From assembly GCA_018434325.1 (NCBI GenBank), contig JAHDPO010000022.1:17484-81483 (forward strand): a stretch of DNA of 64,000 nt, given 5' to 3'. Position numbers and translations under genes: made by a program. This document shows, piece after piece, positions 1-9,477 of this stretch. The stretch comes from Clostridia bacterium (GTDB lineage: Bacteria > Bacillota > Peptococcia > DRI-13 > UBA5745). Under the pieces are notes generated by a model that worked only from the letters and a program-made list of their open reading frames with translations, ran no database searches and had not been told where the DNA came from. The first letter of the stretch is position 1; every line of letters begins with the position of its first letter.

Positions 1-1045
1 AATATTGATAAGCTTCGTCAGACAGCGCTTTATACAGACAGTATTTATTATTGAAATAAGCGAAGTAATGCTTGATTAAAATTATCAAATCTTCCGGACG
101 CTCCCGCAAAGGCGGGATATCCACCTTTAAGACATTGAGCCTGTAATAGAGATCTTCCCGAAAAAGGTTTTTTTCGATGAGCTGGGGCAGGTTTTTGTTG
201 GTGGCGCTGATGACCCGGGCATCGATTTGAATAGGTTTTTTGCCGCTGATTTTGTATATAAATTTTTCGTTGAGAAAATGCAGGATCTTGGCCTGCATAG
301 GCAGCGGCAGCTCCGCTACTTCATCGAAAAACAAAGTGCCGGACTGAGCCCTTTCGATGAGGCCTGTATGGCTGGCGGTGGCGCCGGTAAAGGCGCCTTT
401 TTCGTAGCCAAAAAGCTCCGACTCCAGGAGGTTGGAGGGAATAGCGCCGCAGTTGATGTAAATAAAAGGCTTATCTTTACGGTCGCTTAAGCTGTGAATC
501 AAATTGGCGATGATGTTTTTGCCTACGCCGGATTCTCCCAGCAAAATGACGGTGGCGTCGTATTTGGCGGTTTTCTCTACTTTTTGCATCACTTTGCGCA
601 TAGCGGGGCTGGCAAAGTCGAAGTTTTCAATATCGAAGGAACCTTGGGCGGCTTTTTTTAAGGTATGGCTGTCTTCCCAGTTTAGCTGGCTGGCGCCGTC
701 GATGCCGGGGTATTGGCCGGCTTCGGCACAAAAACATAAAACATACTGGATCTTGCCGCCGGGGTCTAAGACCGGTGAAGCCGTGATCAGATAATAGATA
801 TCATCAGGCCCCTTTTCGATCAGGGAGACTTTGCGTTTGCTGGATAAAGCTCTGCTGAGGGCAGGATAAAACAGGCCGCCGCGGTCCGCATCGGCAGAAG
901 GCCCGCCGGTCAAAGCGCTTTGGCTGGGGACGCCGGCAAAAGGGCGAGCCGCCGGATTTAAATAGCAAATCCGGCCATTATTGTTGGCAATCAATACGCC
1001 TTTATTTTCTTGTTCATATTGATTCCGCAATGACTTTAAATCCAT
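1..1045 (-). CDS. sigma-54-dependent PAS/AAA+ transcriptional activator (partial, C-terminus beyond window)
   Basis: Reading the minus strand from the ATG at 1043-1045 gives an open frame to the window edge (about 348 codons). The N-terminal 120 residues look like a PAS sensor (a GVLIANNNGRICYLNPAA segment). A sigma-54 AAA+ domain follows, with Walker A GESGVGKN, the sigma-54 contact loop GAFTGA and Walker B GTLFFDE. The C-terminal DNA-binding domain lies outside the window. It starts 11 bases after the upstream IlvD-like gene, so it is the last gene of that operon. It most likely activates the operon's own -24/-12 promoter at 6837-6853 in response to a small-molecule substrate sensed by the PAS domain. 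The ligand is unknown. It is closely similar in layout to the activator at 57750-59123. Confidence 0.9.
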   Translation of the reverse strand, partial: MDLKSLRNQYEQENKGVLIANNNGRICYLNPAARPFAGVPSQSALTGGPSADADRGGLFYPALSRALSSKRKVSLIEKGPDDIYYLITASPVLDPGGKIQYVLCFCAEAGQYPGIDGASQLNWEDSHTLKKAAQGSFDIENFDFASPAMRKVMQKVEKTAKYDATVILLGESGVGKNIIANLIHSLSDRKDKPFIYINCGAIPSNLLESELFGYEKGAFTGATASHTGLIERAQSGTLFFDEVAELPLPMQAKILHFLNEKFIYKISGKKPIQIDARVISATNKNLPQLIEKNLFREDLYYRLNVLKVDIPPLRERPEDLIILIKHYFAYFNNKYCLYKALSDEAYQY

Positions 1046-1056
1046 AGCCGCCTCTC

Positions 1057-2661
1057 TTATCGCAGAAAGGGACGCAATATGGCCCCTTCGCAGGCAGGAC
1101 CAACCTGCTGCACATATCGTTTTAAATAACCCTTGCCGGCTTTGGGAATAAAAGGCGGCAGCGCTGCCAGGCGTTTGGCCATTTCTTCCGGAGCGACCAG
1201 CAGGTCGATGGAGCGGCCGGCGATATCCACCGCTATGGTATCGCCGTCTTTGACGATGGCCAAAGGGCCTCGATCCGCAGCCTCAGGACAAATATGGCCG
1301 ATACAGGCGCAAAAATAAGCGCCGCTGAAACGTCCGTCGGTGAGCAAAATAGTGCTGTTGCGCAAGCCCACTCTTGTGATGGCCGAAGTGATGCCGTAGA
1401 CTTCCTGCATGCCCGGCCCGCCTTTTGGCCCCTGATAGCTGAGGACAATAATGTTGCCCCGCTCTATTTTGCCGTTATATATAGCTTCGATAGCCTCTTT
1501 TTCTTCGCTGAAAACCCTGGCTGTACCCTGATGCTTCCACAAGTGAGGAGCTATGTTGAGGGGCCGGGTAACGGCCCCTTGGGGGGACAGGTTGCCGTAG
1601 ATGATGCGGATGCTGCCGTGGGGATGAACCGGCAGGCTAAGAGGACGAATCACCGTCTCATCATAGACTTCCGCTGAGCGGATATTGTCGGCCAGGGTCT
1701 CGCCGGTTACCGTCATTTCACCGCTATGGAGCTGGTCTTTGATGCGGTTCATTACGGCGGGAATGCCGCCGGCCAGATTAAGGTCGTGTAAGGTATAAGG
1801 ACCGCTGGGCGTAATGGGGCACAAGAGAGGGCATTCCATGCCGGGCCCATGAAAGTCGGCCAGAGTCAAGGGGATGGCGGCTTCTTTGGCAATAGCCAAA
1901 AGGTGGAGAACGGAGTTTGTGGAAATTCCGATGGTCATGCCTACCCGGACAGCATTTTCCATAGCTTGAGGGGTGACGATTTTGCGGGGGGAAAGCTCTT
2001 GTTTAACCAGGCGGCAGATTTGTTCGCCGGCTTGATAAGAGGACTGCAGCTTTTGGGAAGAGGAGGCGGAAAAGGTAGAGGAATAAGGCAAGGCAAGGCC
2101 CAAAGCCTCAGCCAGGCAAGCCATGCTGCTTGGCGTATACATGCCGGAGCCGTCGCCGGCGCCGGTAAGAGCCGCTTCCTCAGTTTCCCGGATAAAATCT
2201 TCCATTAGTATACTGGTGCGATAATCCTCGATCCCTCTTAACAGATCCATGGTGCTAAAACCGCCGGCGCCCCGTTTTTCCGGCTGACTATAGCCGCCGT
2301 TGATCATGATGCCGGGAAGGTCCAGCCGCAGCATGGCCATCATAGCCGCAGGAATGGGTTTGTCACCGCCGGCGATCAAGACCAGGCCGTCAAAATCATA
2401 GGCCCTGGCAGCCATCTCAATAGAGTCGGCAATCAGCTCCCGGCTGGCCAGCACATACTCCATCCCTTCATGATTAAAGGTATAGCCATCGCTGACGGCA
2501 ATGGTCTGAAACTCAAAAGGCACGCCGCCGCCGGCCAGAATACCTTCCTTAACGGCCAGGGCTATATCTTTTAAATGACAGTTTGAAAGGGAAATCTCGT
2601 TCCAGGTATTGGCGATACCGATAAAAGGTTTTCTTTTGTCTCTTGCACTCGTTTTGCCCAT
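1057..2661 (-). CDS. IlvD/Edd-family dehydratase-like protein, Fe-S ligands missing (copy 1)
   Basis: About 534 residues, related to dihydroxy-acid and sugar-acid dehydratases along the whole length. Known family members bind a [2Fe-2S] cluster through three Cys, in the PCNxHL, GCDK and GSCSG/GACGG motifs. Here these read LSNCHL, GGDK and GDGSG, so every ligand position is non-Cys, although one Cys lies two residues away in the first motif. The Mg-binding Asp and the Lys of the GGDK segment, and the catalytic Ser of GRFSG (about residue 450), are kept. Dehydratase chemistry with an altered metal centre is therefore conceivable but unproven. I chose the ATG at 2661 with AGAGG upstream. A TTG at 2679 overlaps the previous stop codon and would add six residues. 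It follows a diverged paralog, and the two may form a hetero-oligomer. Confidence 0.85.
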   Translation of the reverse strand: MGKTSARDKRKPFIGIANTWNEISLSNCHLKDIALAVKEGILAGGGVPFEFQTIAVSDGYTFNHEGMEYVLASRELIADSIEMAARAYDFDGLVLIAGGDKPIPAAMMAMLRLDLPGIMINGGYSQPEKRGAGGFSTMDLLRGIEDYRTSILMEDFIRETEEAALTGAGDGSGMYTPSSMACLAEALGLALPYSSTFSASSSQKLQSSYQAGEQICRLVKQELSPRKIVTPQAMENAVRVGMTIGISTNSVLHLLAIAKEAAIPLTLADFHGPGMECPLLCPITPSGPYTLHDLNLAGGIPAVMNRIKDQLHSGEMTVTGETLADNIRSAEVYDETVIRPLSLPVHPHGSIRIIYGNLSPQGAVTRPLNIAPHLWKHQGTARVFSEEKEAIEAIYNGKIERGNIIVLSYQGPKGGPGMQEVYGITSAITRVGLRNSTILLTDGRFSGAYFCACIGHICPEAADRGPLAIVKDGDTIAVDIAGRSIDLLVAPEEMAKRLAALPPFIPKAGKGYLKRYVQQVGPACEGAILRPFLR

Positions 2662-2675
2662 AGCCAATCTGCCTC

Positions 2676-4259
2676 TCAAATCAGTACGGCACCGCTTTCG
2701 GCGCCGGACACGTGATGGAAATAACGCTCCAGGTAGCCCCGGGGCAAAGACGGTTGTTTGAGGGCTGTCTCCCGGACCTGCCGGCTTTCCCGGCGGCCGG
2801 CCAGTTCCTCATCGGTGGCCATAAGAAACAGCTGCTGCCGGTCGAGGTCGATCAGGATAGCGTCGCCGTCTTCCACAAGGGCCAAAGGCCCTCCCAAGCC
2901 CGCCTCCGGGCTTACACAGCCGATATAGGGGCTGTTGGTAAAGGCGGCAAACCTGCCGTCGGAAATAATAGGCAGGTTATCGGCCAATCCCCGGCTATGC
3001 AAAGCGTAGATGAAGCGGGAAAGCGGCGGCATACCGGGGCTGACGGCGGCGCCGCCTTTGGGGCCCAGATAGCGCAGGACGACGATATCCCCCGGCTTCA
3101 TCCGGTTATCGGCCAGACCGGCCAGGGCCGCCGCTTCACTGTCAAAGCATCTGGCGGCGCCCTTATACATGCGGCCGGCAACGGCCGGCAACTGCTTGTA
3201 TAAAGCCCCGCCGGGGCAAAGGTTGCCTTCCATAACCAGCAGGCTTGCCAGGGGTGAAAAAGCGGAGTCGGGATTGCGGATCAGCTGGGTGTTTAAGATC
3301 TCGGCGCTATTGATGTTTTCTCCGATGGTTTTGCCGGTAACGGTGGCGGCGGAAGAGATGATCCGCTGGCCCAGGCTGAGCATCAGAGCGGGGATGCCGC
3401 CGGCCTTTTCGATATTGTCGGCGAGGACAAAAGAGGCCGGATGGAGGGCGCAGAGGCTGGGGACCTCCCTCATGCTCCGAAAATCATTGAAGGAAAGAGT
3501 CAGGCCGGCTTCCCGGGCAATGGCAATCAAATGCAAGGCAAAATCCGGCGAGCCGCCTAAAGCCGCTCCCACAGTCATGGCATTGTGAAAGGAGTCCTTG
3601 GTGATCATGCCGCTGGGCACAATAGAGCTTTTGATCATTTTGCAGACGAGCTGGCCGGCAGTCCGGGCCTGGCGGAGTTTCTTGGCAGAGGCGGAAGAAA
3701 CCAGGGCGGCGCCGGGCAGGGATAAACCCAAGGCTTCGGCGATGCAAGCCATGGTGCTTTGGTTGTCCAGAATTCCCAGGGAATAAGGGCCGCAGTTGAG
3801 CAGCAAGGCCGGCAGATCCAGGCGGAAGAGAGCCATCAGGCCGGCAGCTATTGCCGTATCGCCGGTGGCCAGAATGACCATGCCGTCAAAACGGTGGCCT
3901 TCGATCATCGTCTCAATGGAGTCGGCAATCAGCTCCCGATAGCATAGCAGATCCTGATTGCAGTCCCGGGCCTCCGGCATGCCGCCGCTCTGGTCTTCCC
4001 GCCCCTGTTTGCGGCCGTCCTGAAAAGCGCCGATGGTGTTGATTTCAAAAGGAATACCGCCGCTGGATAATATGCCGGCTTTGACGGCGTCTATTATCCT
4101 CGCCGTATGGGCAGGAGGATAGAAAGCCTCGTTGCCTTCATTAACCACTGCCACAAAAGGCTTTTGGAAATCCTGCTTGGAAAGGCCCAGGGCGTTGAGA
4201 TAAGCCCGCTGAGGCGCCCGATTGATATCGATAAGGATGTCGTTGCTGCGAATGACCAA
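2676..4259 (-). CDS. IlvD/Edd-family protein, degenerate active site (copy 2)
   Basis: A 527-residue homolog of the next gene and of dihydroxy-acid dehydratases, recognised by STMACIAEALGLSL, the YLGPKGG segment and the C-terminal layout. It is more degenerate than its partner. The GCDK motif reads TGDT, so the Cys and the carbamylated Lys are lost. The first Cys motif reads YPPAHT, and the third Cys region is shortened. The catalytic Ser motif GRFSG has become GRFAA. By known family chemistry it should not be catalytic alone, so a structural or regulatory subunit for copy 1 is a reasonable inference. The start appears to be TTG at 4257-4259, ten bases after GGAGG. The nearby ATG in the same stretch is out of frame. 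The gene begins 44 bases after the LarA-like gene. Confidence 0.82.
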   Translation of the reverse strand: MVIRSNDILIDINRAPQRAYLNALGLSKQDFQKPFVAVVNEGNEAFYPPAHTARIIDAVKAGILSSGGIPFEINTIGAFQDGRKQGREDQSGGMPEARDCNQDLLCYRELIADSIETMIEGHRFDGMVILATGDTAIAAGLMALFRLDLPALLLNCGPYSLGILDNQSTMACIAEALGLSLPGAALVSSASAKKLRQARTAGQLVCKMIKSSIVPSGMITKDSFHNAMTVGAALGGSPDFALHLIAIAREAGLTLSFNDFRSMREVPSLCALHPASFVLADNIEKAGGIPALMLSLGQRIISSAATVTGKTIGENINSAEILNTQLIRNPDSAFSPLASLLVMEGNLCPGGALYKQLPAVAGRMYKGAARCFDSEAAALAGLADNRMKPGDIVVLRYLGPKGGAAVSPGMPPLSRFIYALHSRGLADNLPIISDGRFAAFTNSPYIGCVSPEAGLGGPLALVEDGDAILIDLDRQQLFLMATDEELAGRRESRQVRETALKQPSLPRGYLERYFHHVSGAESGAVLI

Positions 4260-4303
4260 AGGGATGCATCCTCCTTTTATGGCTGATCACAAGGAGATAT
4301 GGG

Positions 4304-5593
4304 CTATGCTCTGCAAAGGTCTGTCAAATTGCCTTGCCGGTCAAAGGACCAGGGCTGAGCTTCCCCTTCTATATCTATTTTGGGATGCTGCCCGGCTTCG
4401 GCGGCCAGGGCGGCGGAAACGCAAATATGCTCCAAATGCAAGGTGTTGCTGATGCGAATGATCCGGGGCTGCCGGCGATCTATACCCACGCAGGATTGTA
4501 CAGCCAGGCGGATCAGATCCTGATCATTTTCGGCAATGATCGGAATACGGCCGCCGGCAAAGGAAAGGGCGGTAACGCAGTTGGCATAGACTTTTTCCAG
4601 ATCCAGCTTATTAAACAGGCGGCGGGTGATAAAATCGGCCATGCCCACGCCTTCGCCATTGCCGTGAGAGACGGCGGTAAGGTCCAGAACCCCCAGCCGC
4701 TGGGGATTTAAACCCGGCATAGGAAAGCCGCTGCCGGCCCGGCCGGTGATATTGGGATCCATGCCAAAGCCGCTATAATTTTTGCCCATGGAATCGACGA
4801 TCAGCACGTCGGCCTGCTCAATATAAATCCTGGGCATTTGCCGGCGGGCTTCTTCCTGCAGCAGCGGCTCCTGTCCGGCAATTTCTTCGTTGAGCAGGGG
4901 GACCAGCCGGCAGGTTTCGTCATAAGGGTTTTCGATGATGCCTACGGCAAAAAGCACAGGCGCATGATCAAGAATGACCTGGCCATAGGCAGGCACAAGG
5001 CGGGACAATACCTCAAAGCCCCAGGCATGACAGGATTCCGCTCCTGCCTGCTTGCCCAGGCCGATGGTCAGCATCTTCATGATACCGCTGCCGTAAGGGC
5101 CGGCATAAGCCGTATGGGGCTTGATCCGGTTGACGGCGATAATGCCGTCGGCGCCGGCGGCAATTTCGTCGATAAAGACGTCATGGCCTTCTTTGGTGCG
5201 GCCGATTTGTTTTACGGCCATGGAAGAACGCAGAGGGCAGCCCATGGTTTCCTCCGTAATGCCAAGAGCCTCCAGCATTTCCAATTGGCCTGCGGCCGTA
5301 GCCCCGCCATGGCTGCCCATAGCGGGGACAATGAAAGGCTTGGCGCCCATTGCGGCCAGATAATCCACTAAGGTTCGCAGGATAAGAGGCAGATTGCTGA
5401 TGCCTCTGCTGCCGGCGGTGACGGCTATGCTCATGCCGGGTCTTAGCCTGGAGCGGAATTTTTCCTGATCCAGCCGGGTTTTTAAATGGCTCGGGATATC
5501 GCTGATTTCCAGCCTGTCCCGGGAAAAATGCTGGCGGCAAGGAAACATAGGAGGCAGAGCTGTTTTTTTCGTAAGCTCATGGATAATGCTCAT
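4304..5593 (-). CDS. LarA-family (lactate racemase-like, DUF2088) nickel-pincer enzyme
   Basis: About 429 residues with the LarA-family layout: an N-terminal DUF2088 domain carrying GSHGGATAAGQ, and the KPHTAYAGPYGSGIMKM stretch with the His and Lys expected to hold the nickel-pincer nucleotide and substrate. Characterised LarA homologs racemise or epimerise 2-hydroxy acids such as lactate, malate, phenyllactate or gluconate. Position in a sugar-/hydroxy-acid operon supports C2 epimerisation of an aldonate-type substrate, but the exact substrate is not visible. The start is the ATG at 5591-5593, preceded by AGAGG. A longer in-frame ATG at 5686 lies inside the end of the upstream gene and has no ribosome site. 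No larB, larC or larE cofactor genes lie in this window. Confidence 0.85.
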   Translation of the reverse strand: MSIIHELTKKTALPPMFPCRQHFSRDRLEISDIPSHLKTRLDQEKFRSRLRPGMSIAVTAGSRGISNLPLILRTLVDYLAAMGAKPFIVPAMGSHGGATAAGQLEMLEALGITEETMGCPLRSSMAVKQIGRTKEGHDVFIDEIAAGADGIIAVNRIKPHTAYAGPYGSGIMKMLTIGLGKQAGAESCHAWGFEVLSRLVPAYGQVILDHAPVLFAVGIIENPYDETCRLVPLLNEEIAGQEPLLQEEARRQMPRIYIEQADVLIVDSMGKNYSGFGMDPNITGRAGSGFPMPGLNPQRLGVLDLTAVSHGNGEGVGMADFITRRLFNKLDLEKVYANCVTALSFAGGRIPIIAENDQDLIRLAVQSCVGIDRRQPRIIRISNTLHLEHICVSAALAAEAGQHPKIDIEGEAQPWSFDRQGNLTDLCRA

Positions 5594-5649
5594 GGAAATT
5601 GCCTCTTTTCTACAGTATAGCACGGCCGACTGGAAAAAAATAGGATCAT

Positions 5650-6786
5650 TTATTTGACGGTGTAGCGGTCGATGGCCTCCTGGCAAATCTCATAGCCGAC
5701 GCCGGGCTTGTCGGAGAGGGTGATATAGCCTTCTTTATCTACAGTGACAGGCTCTTTTAATATGGCATGGAAGCTGCCCAGGCCGTAGACCGGCGGATCA
5801 TAGGGGTATTCGATATATAATGAAGAATTGCTGCTGGCCGCTAAATGGAGGCTGTAAGCAAAGCCCAGGCCGTTGGTCCAGCTATGGGGCTGGAAAATGA
5901 TGTTGTGATACTCGCACATGCCCTGAAGTTTCTTAAGCTGCAGCATACCTTCCGAGAAAGTAGGATCCACTTGAATGATATCGTAGCAATGGTTTTCGAT
6001 CAGGGCGCCAAATTCGTGGATGCCCCGGTTGGACTCGCCGCCGGCGATGGGCAAAACGGAATCCCGGCAAAGCTGGCTCAGTCCTTTGTAATCAAACTTG
6101 GGCAGAGGCTCCTCCAGCCAAAGCACGCCGAATTTCTCCAGCTCATTAGCCGTGCGCAGAGCCCTGGCATAGTCCCAGACCACCCCCGGCTGGTCGCTGG
6201 CCCAGGTAGCAGCCTGGTTGGCGTCGCACATGATATCAATATCGGGACCCAATATTTCTCTGGCTAAAGCTACTTGCGCCAGGTCCTCCTCGAGGGTTGG
6301 CGAGTGGATGCGCATTTTTAAAGCTTTAAAGCCCAATTCCTTGATCTTTTGCAAATCATGGCGCCGGGTGGCCAAATCTCTTAACTCGGCAAAACAGGCA
6401 TAAGCGGGCATTTTCCTTCGGGAGCCGCCCAGAAGCTTATAAATGGGCTGGCCGCATTTTTGGCCGATAATATCCCAAAGGGCGCATTCCACTACCCAGG
6501 AAAAGATAGCCCGCTGATGAGCAATGCGCAGAACCCGGATATGGTCTTCTAAAGAGAAGGGGTCTTTGCCGATTAAGAAAGGCGTGACCAGCACATTGAT
6601 GTTTTCCGCCGCCGCTTTGCCTGCATAAGCGGTGGTGGCGGCATGGCCGCTGATGCCTTCGTCGGTTTCAACCTTCACATAGAGAACCTGATGAAGCTTC
6701 GTGCACATGCCGGGAGCCCAAGGGGGATGAAAATCCCCTTCCAGGGGGATTTCCAGATAACGGGTTTCGATATTGGTGATCTTCAT
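5650..6786 (-). CDS. enolase-superfamily (mandelate racemase/muconate lactonizing) dehydratase
   Basis: A 378-residue protein with an N-terminal capping domain and a TIM barrel. Visible active-site elements are the KMR on strand 2 (about residue 155), metal ligands in CDANQ, LEEPL and GGESN, a His/Asp dyad (QVDPT and QPHSW), and a late Glu in YIEYP. This is the mandelate-racemase subgroup pattern, whose members mostly dehydrate acid sugars such as galactonate, fuconate or galactarate. It is the first gene of the operon, with GGAGG before its ATG and a -24/-12 promoter about 50 bases upstream. Together with the LarA-like and IlvD-like genes it suggests a hydroxy-acid degradation route. Specificity cannot be assigned from sequence. 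Confidence 0.9.
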   Translation of the reverse strand: MKITNIETRYLEIPLEGDFHPPWAPGMCTKLHQVLYVKVETDEGISGHAATTAYAGKAAAENINVLVTPFLIGKDPFSLEDHIRVLRIAHQRAIFSWVVECALWDIIGQKCGQPIYKLLGGSRRKMPAYACFAELRDLATRRHDLQKIKELGFKALKMRIHSPTLEEDLAQVALAREILGPDIDIMCDANQAATWASDQPGVVWDYARALRTANELEKFGVLWLEEPLPKFDYKGLSQLCRDSVLPIAGGESNRGIHEFGALIENHCYDIIQVDPTFSEGMLQLKKLQGMCEYHNIIFQPHSWTNGLGFAYSLHLAASSNSSLYIEYPYDPPVYGLGSFHAILKEPVTVDKEGYITLSDKPGVGYEICQEAIDRYTVK

Positions 6787-6836
6787 CGTTTTCCGCCTCC
6801 GTTTTCTTTAAATAGGAATATTCCTGATCTTGTACA

Positions 6837-6853
6837 GTGCAATTACCATGCCA
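6837..6853 (-). promoter_or_regulatory. sigma-54 (-24/-12) promoter of the hydroxy-acid operon
   Basis: The minus strand reads TGGCATGGTAATTGCAC, matching the TGGCACG-N4-TTGCA consensus with the required GG-N10-GC spacing. It lies about 50 bases before the enolase-family start codon and fits the sigma-54 activator encoded at the end of the same operon. AT-rich inverted repeats upstream (TATAC/GTATA near 6872-6896, and CAAGTT/AACTTG near 6903-6920) are possible activator sites, less certain. Confidence 0.85.
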
Positions 6854-7134
6854 GGACGGAAGCTTTGTTTTATAGGGTATACTGTATTGGCGTATATTAA
6901 AACCAAGTTAAATTAAACTTGAATAAGTTGAAAACGACTTGAAAATAAAGGCTAACACCCATGTTTCAAGGAAAAAAGGACAAAAGAATACAAAAAGAGA
7001 CAAAGAGAGAGGTCGACGGGTCGGACTAAGCCATTTAAAATGAAAAGGGCCAATGGGGCGTTTTTCTACCCCGGCTTATTGTATCTATTTAAGTAAAGTA
7101 GAATAAGTTAAAATTCATTTAGGGGGAACCATTT

Positions 7135-9210
7135 ATGAAGCGAACACGTTTCAAGGCGAAAAGTATTAAAATGGCCATTCTGACTCCTACAAGCACAGTG
7201 TTGGCAGCGGGCATTCTTCTTTTGGTGGCAGTCGTGGGCATTTTATCATTTAATACAACGAACAATATCACGGACAGAATGGTGCAGGCTCATGTCAATG
7301 AGTACGTCAATGAGTTCCGGGCCATCAGCGAGAATGCTTACGGTGTGGCTTCATCTATCGCTCCTACGGTGCAGGTAACGGCCAAAAGCTCCGTGAACCC
7401 CCGGGAAGATATCATTACTATTTTTGAAGGCATCCTTGCCAGCAATCCCAACATCATCGACGTTTGGACCGCCTGGGAGCCCAATGCTCTGGACAGCAAG
7501 GATTTTGAATACAGAAATAAGCCCTATCATGACGCCACCGGGCGTTTTTCGATTTTTGTCTATCGGGAGGGCAGCGGATACCAAACGGAATTTTTAAATA
7601 GCGGCAAGGCGGAATATTATTTGGAGCCCAGAGACAGCGGCAAGCCCTATATTTCCGATCCCTATAACCCCACCCAGATGGAAGATGTGGATATGATTTA
7701 CAGCCTGGCCTTCCCGATTTTTGAAGGAGGCAAGGTTATCGGCGTTGTCGGCGCTGATATTGATATGCAGCTTCTCACTGCGGCGATGAATGCCGGCAGG
7801 ATTTTGGAAACGGGCTTTATCGGCACCATCACTCCCGGGGGCCTGATCGCCACCTACCATGACCCGGCCCTTGTGCTGACGGATTACCGCGATTCCTGGC
7901 TGGGCAATCATCAGGCGGCCATCGATGAAATTCTGGTCAAAGGTGGCAGTCTTTCCGTTGTGGAGCCCAAGGGCTTGAATGGCAAAAGCACAAAATTGAT
8001 GGTTCAGGGGGCCATGATCGGAGATACGGGCAAATACTGGGCCATCTGCGGGCTGGTTCCCAGCTCCACGGTAAATGGGCCTTCCGTTATGCTGCTGGCC
8101 GTTGCCATCGCCCTTGGTTTAGCGGTTATCGCTCTTGTGGGGACGATCATCTACCGCCTGGTCAGCAAATCTCTGGTCATGCTTCCGGTCTTGGCCAAGG
8201 AAACAGAAGCTCTGGCCATCGGCGACGTCTCCATAGTGAAAGAATATGGAGATATGGACTCAGCCACCGAGGACGAAATCGTTTTAATGATCCGGTCAAT
8301 GGCCAAAATGAGCCGGGCCATTCAAGAACAGGTCCGCACCATCGAACAGCTTTCTGCCGGCGATTACTCCATGGAGCCGATACCGGTCCGCTCGGAGAAG
8401 GATGTAATGAATAAATCGATCAACCGGATGATTGAGACCACGAATGAGGCGATGGGGGCCATCAGCGCCGTAGCCGAGCAGGTCAGTCTGGGGGCCGACC
8501 AGGTTGCCGCCGGCGCCCAAGTGCTGTCTTCCGGCGCCACCGAGCAGGCAGCTACTATGGAAGAGTTAAATGCTTCCGCTACGGAGGTCGCCGATCAGGC
8601 TGCAGTCAATCTGAAAAGCATCGAAGCGGCTGCCAGGGCGGTCCGGCAGACGGCTTTGGATGTCAATGAAGGCAATTTGCAAATGGATCAGCTGACGGAA
8701 GCGATGACGGATATCGGTACAGCTTCCTCCCAAATCGCCAATATCACAAAAGTAATTGAAGATATCGCTTTCCAAACCAATATTTTGGCGCTAAACGCCG
8801 CTATCGAAGCCGCCCGGGCCGGTAATGCCGGCAAAGGCTTTGCTGTGGTAGCCGATGAGGTGCGCAACCTGGCCGCCAAATCTGCGGAGGCTGCCCAGGA
8901 AACAGGCCGGCTGATTGAGACGGCTGTGGGCCGAATAGCCAGAGGAACGGAAATCTCGGCTCAGACAGCAGAGATTTTGCAGAAGGTTGGACAAAGCTCA
9001 CAGTCTGTGACCGACAGTATTGCCACAGTGGAGGAAATATCGGTGAGGCAGACCGCCGCCATCGAGCAGATTAAGGAAGGACTCAACCAAGTGGCTTCCG
9101 TTGTACAGACCAACGCCGCTACGGCTGAGGAGAATTCCGCCACCAGCGAAGAAATGTCGGCCCAGGCCGTTACTTTGCATGCCGAGGTTGATAAATTCAA
9201 GCTCAGGTGA
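7135..9210 (+). CDS. methyl-accepting chemotaxis protein (dCache-HAMP-MCP)
   Basis: A 691-residue chemoreceptor. A transmembrane helix near residues 15-40 is followed by an extracytoplasmic dCache-like sensor (about 45-315), a second helix (about 317-342), a HAMP linker and a long cytoplasmic signalling coiled coil. The conserved hairpin tip that binds CheA/CheW is visible as [20 protein letters not shown] near residue 550, followed by [12 protein letters not shown]. The start has AGGGGGAA upstream. It is monocistronic and lies divergent from the hydroxy-acid operon, so it may sense the same class of compound, but that is inference. No flagellar or other chemotaxis genes are in the window. 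A short hairpin (AGCTCAGGTGAGCT) overlaps its stop codon. Confidence 0.96.
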   Translation: MKRTRFKAKSIKMAILTPTSTVLAAGILLLVAVVGILSFNTTNNITDRMVQAHVNEYVNEFRAISENAYGVASSIAPTVQVTAKSSVNPREDIITIFEGILASNPNIIDVWTAWEPNALDSKDFEYRNKPYHDATGRFSIFVYREGSGYQTEFLNSGKAEYYLEPRDSGKPYISDPYNPTQMEDVDMIYSLAFPIFEGGKVIGVVGADIDMQLLTAAMNAGRILETGFIGTITPGGLIATYHDPALVLTDYRDSWLGNHQAAIDEILVKGGSLSVVEPKGLNGKSTKLMVQGAMIGDTGKYWAICGLVPSSTVNGPSVMLLAVAIALGLAVIALVGTIIYRLVSKSLVMLPVLAKETEALAIGDVSIVKEYGDMDSATEDEIVLMIRSMAKMSRAIQEQVRTIEQLSAGDYSMEPIPVRSEKDVMNKSINRMIETTNEAMGAISAVAEQVSLGADQVAAGAQVLSSGATEQAATMEELNASATEVADQAAVNLKSIEAAARAVRQTALDVNEGNLQMDQLTEAMTDIGTASSQIANITKVIEDIAFQTNILALNAAIEAARAGNAGKGFAVVADEVRNLAAKSAEAAQETGRLIETAVGRIARGTEISAQTAEILQKVGQSSQSVTDSIATVEEISVRQTAAIEQIKEGLNQVASVVQTNAATAEENSATSEEMSAQAVTLHAEVDKFKLR

Positions 9211-9242
9211 GCTTAGCCAGGCGAGCTTAGGGAAAAACATTC

Positions 9243-9271
9243 TTGACAGAATAGTCCAAGACATTTAGAAT
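9243..9271 (+). promoter_or_regulatory. sigma-A promoter of the T-box/acyl-CoA ligase operon
   Basis: TTGACA (9243-9248), a 17-base spacer and TAGAAT (9266-9271). Transcription would start near 9279, immediately before the T-box leader, leaving no room for a normal Stem I. Confidence 0.75.
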
Positions 9272-9279
9272 TATTGATA

Positions 9280-9436
9280 ATCTTCAATGGTGGCGGCCCT
9301 TGCCGTGATTAAAAGGCAACAGGCAAGGGAAGGCTGATGATTCGGCCGCCAATGAGAGTGGTACCGCGGAAGCAGAGCTTTCGTCTCTCGCTTCTATGTC
9401 AAGGCATGGAGCGATGAGGCGGGAGCTTTTTCTTTT
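9280..9436 (+). promoter_or_regulatory. T-box leader with antiterminator/terminator (short form)
   Basis: The T-box core TGGTACCGCG lies at 9359-9368 between GAGAG and the usual CTTTCGTCTCTC stretch. Downstream, 9377-9394 can pair with 9409-9426 (17 pairs including G-U, one bulge) followed by CTTTTTCTTTT, an intrinsic terminator that competes with the antiterminator. A GC-rich hairpin (TGGCGGCC at 9291-9298 with GGCCGCCA at 9344-9351, and inner CTTGCC/GGCAAG) precedes the core. A canonical Stem I with a specifier loop is not visible, so the sensed tRNA cannot be named. The leader controls the acyl-CoA ligase and 2-oxoacid oxidoreductase genes. Confidence 0.8.
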
Positions 9437-9477
9437 CCATTTATCCCGCGATATGATGAAAAGAGGTGTATAATCAA

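Noticed and set aside
6903..7134. c-di-GMP riboswitch upstream of the chemoreceptor
   Set aside because: The leader has short A-rich and GC hairpin stretches but not the conserved class I or II cores.
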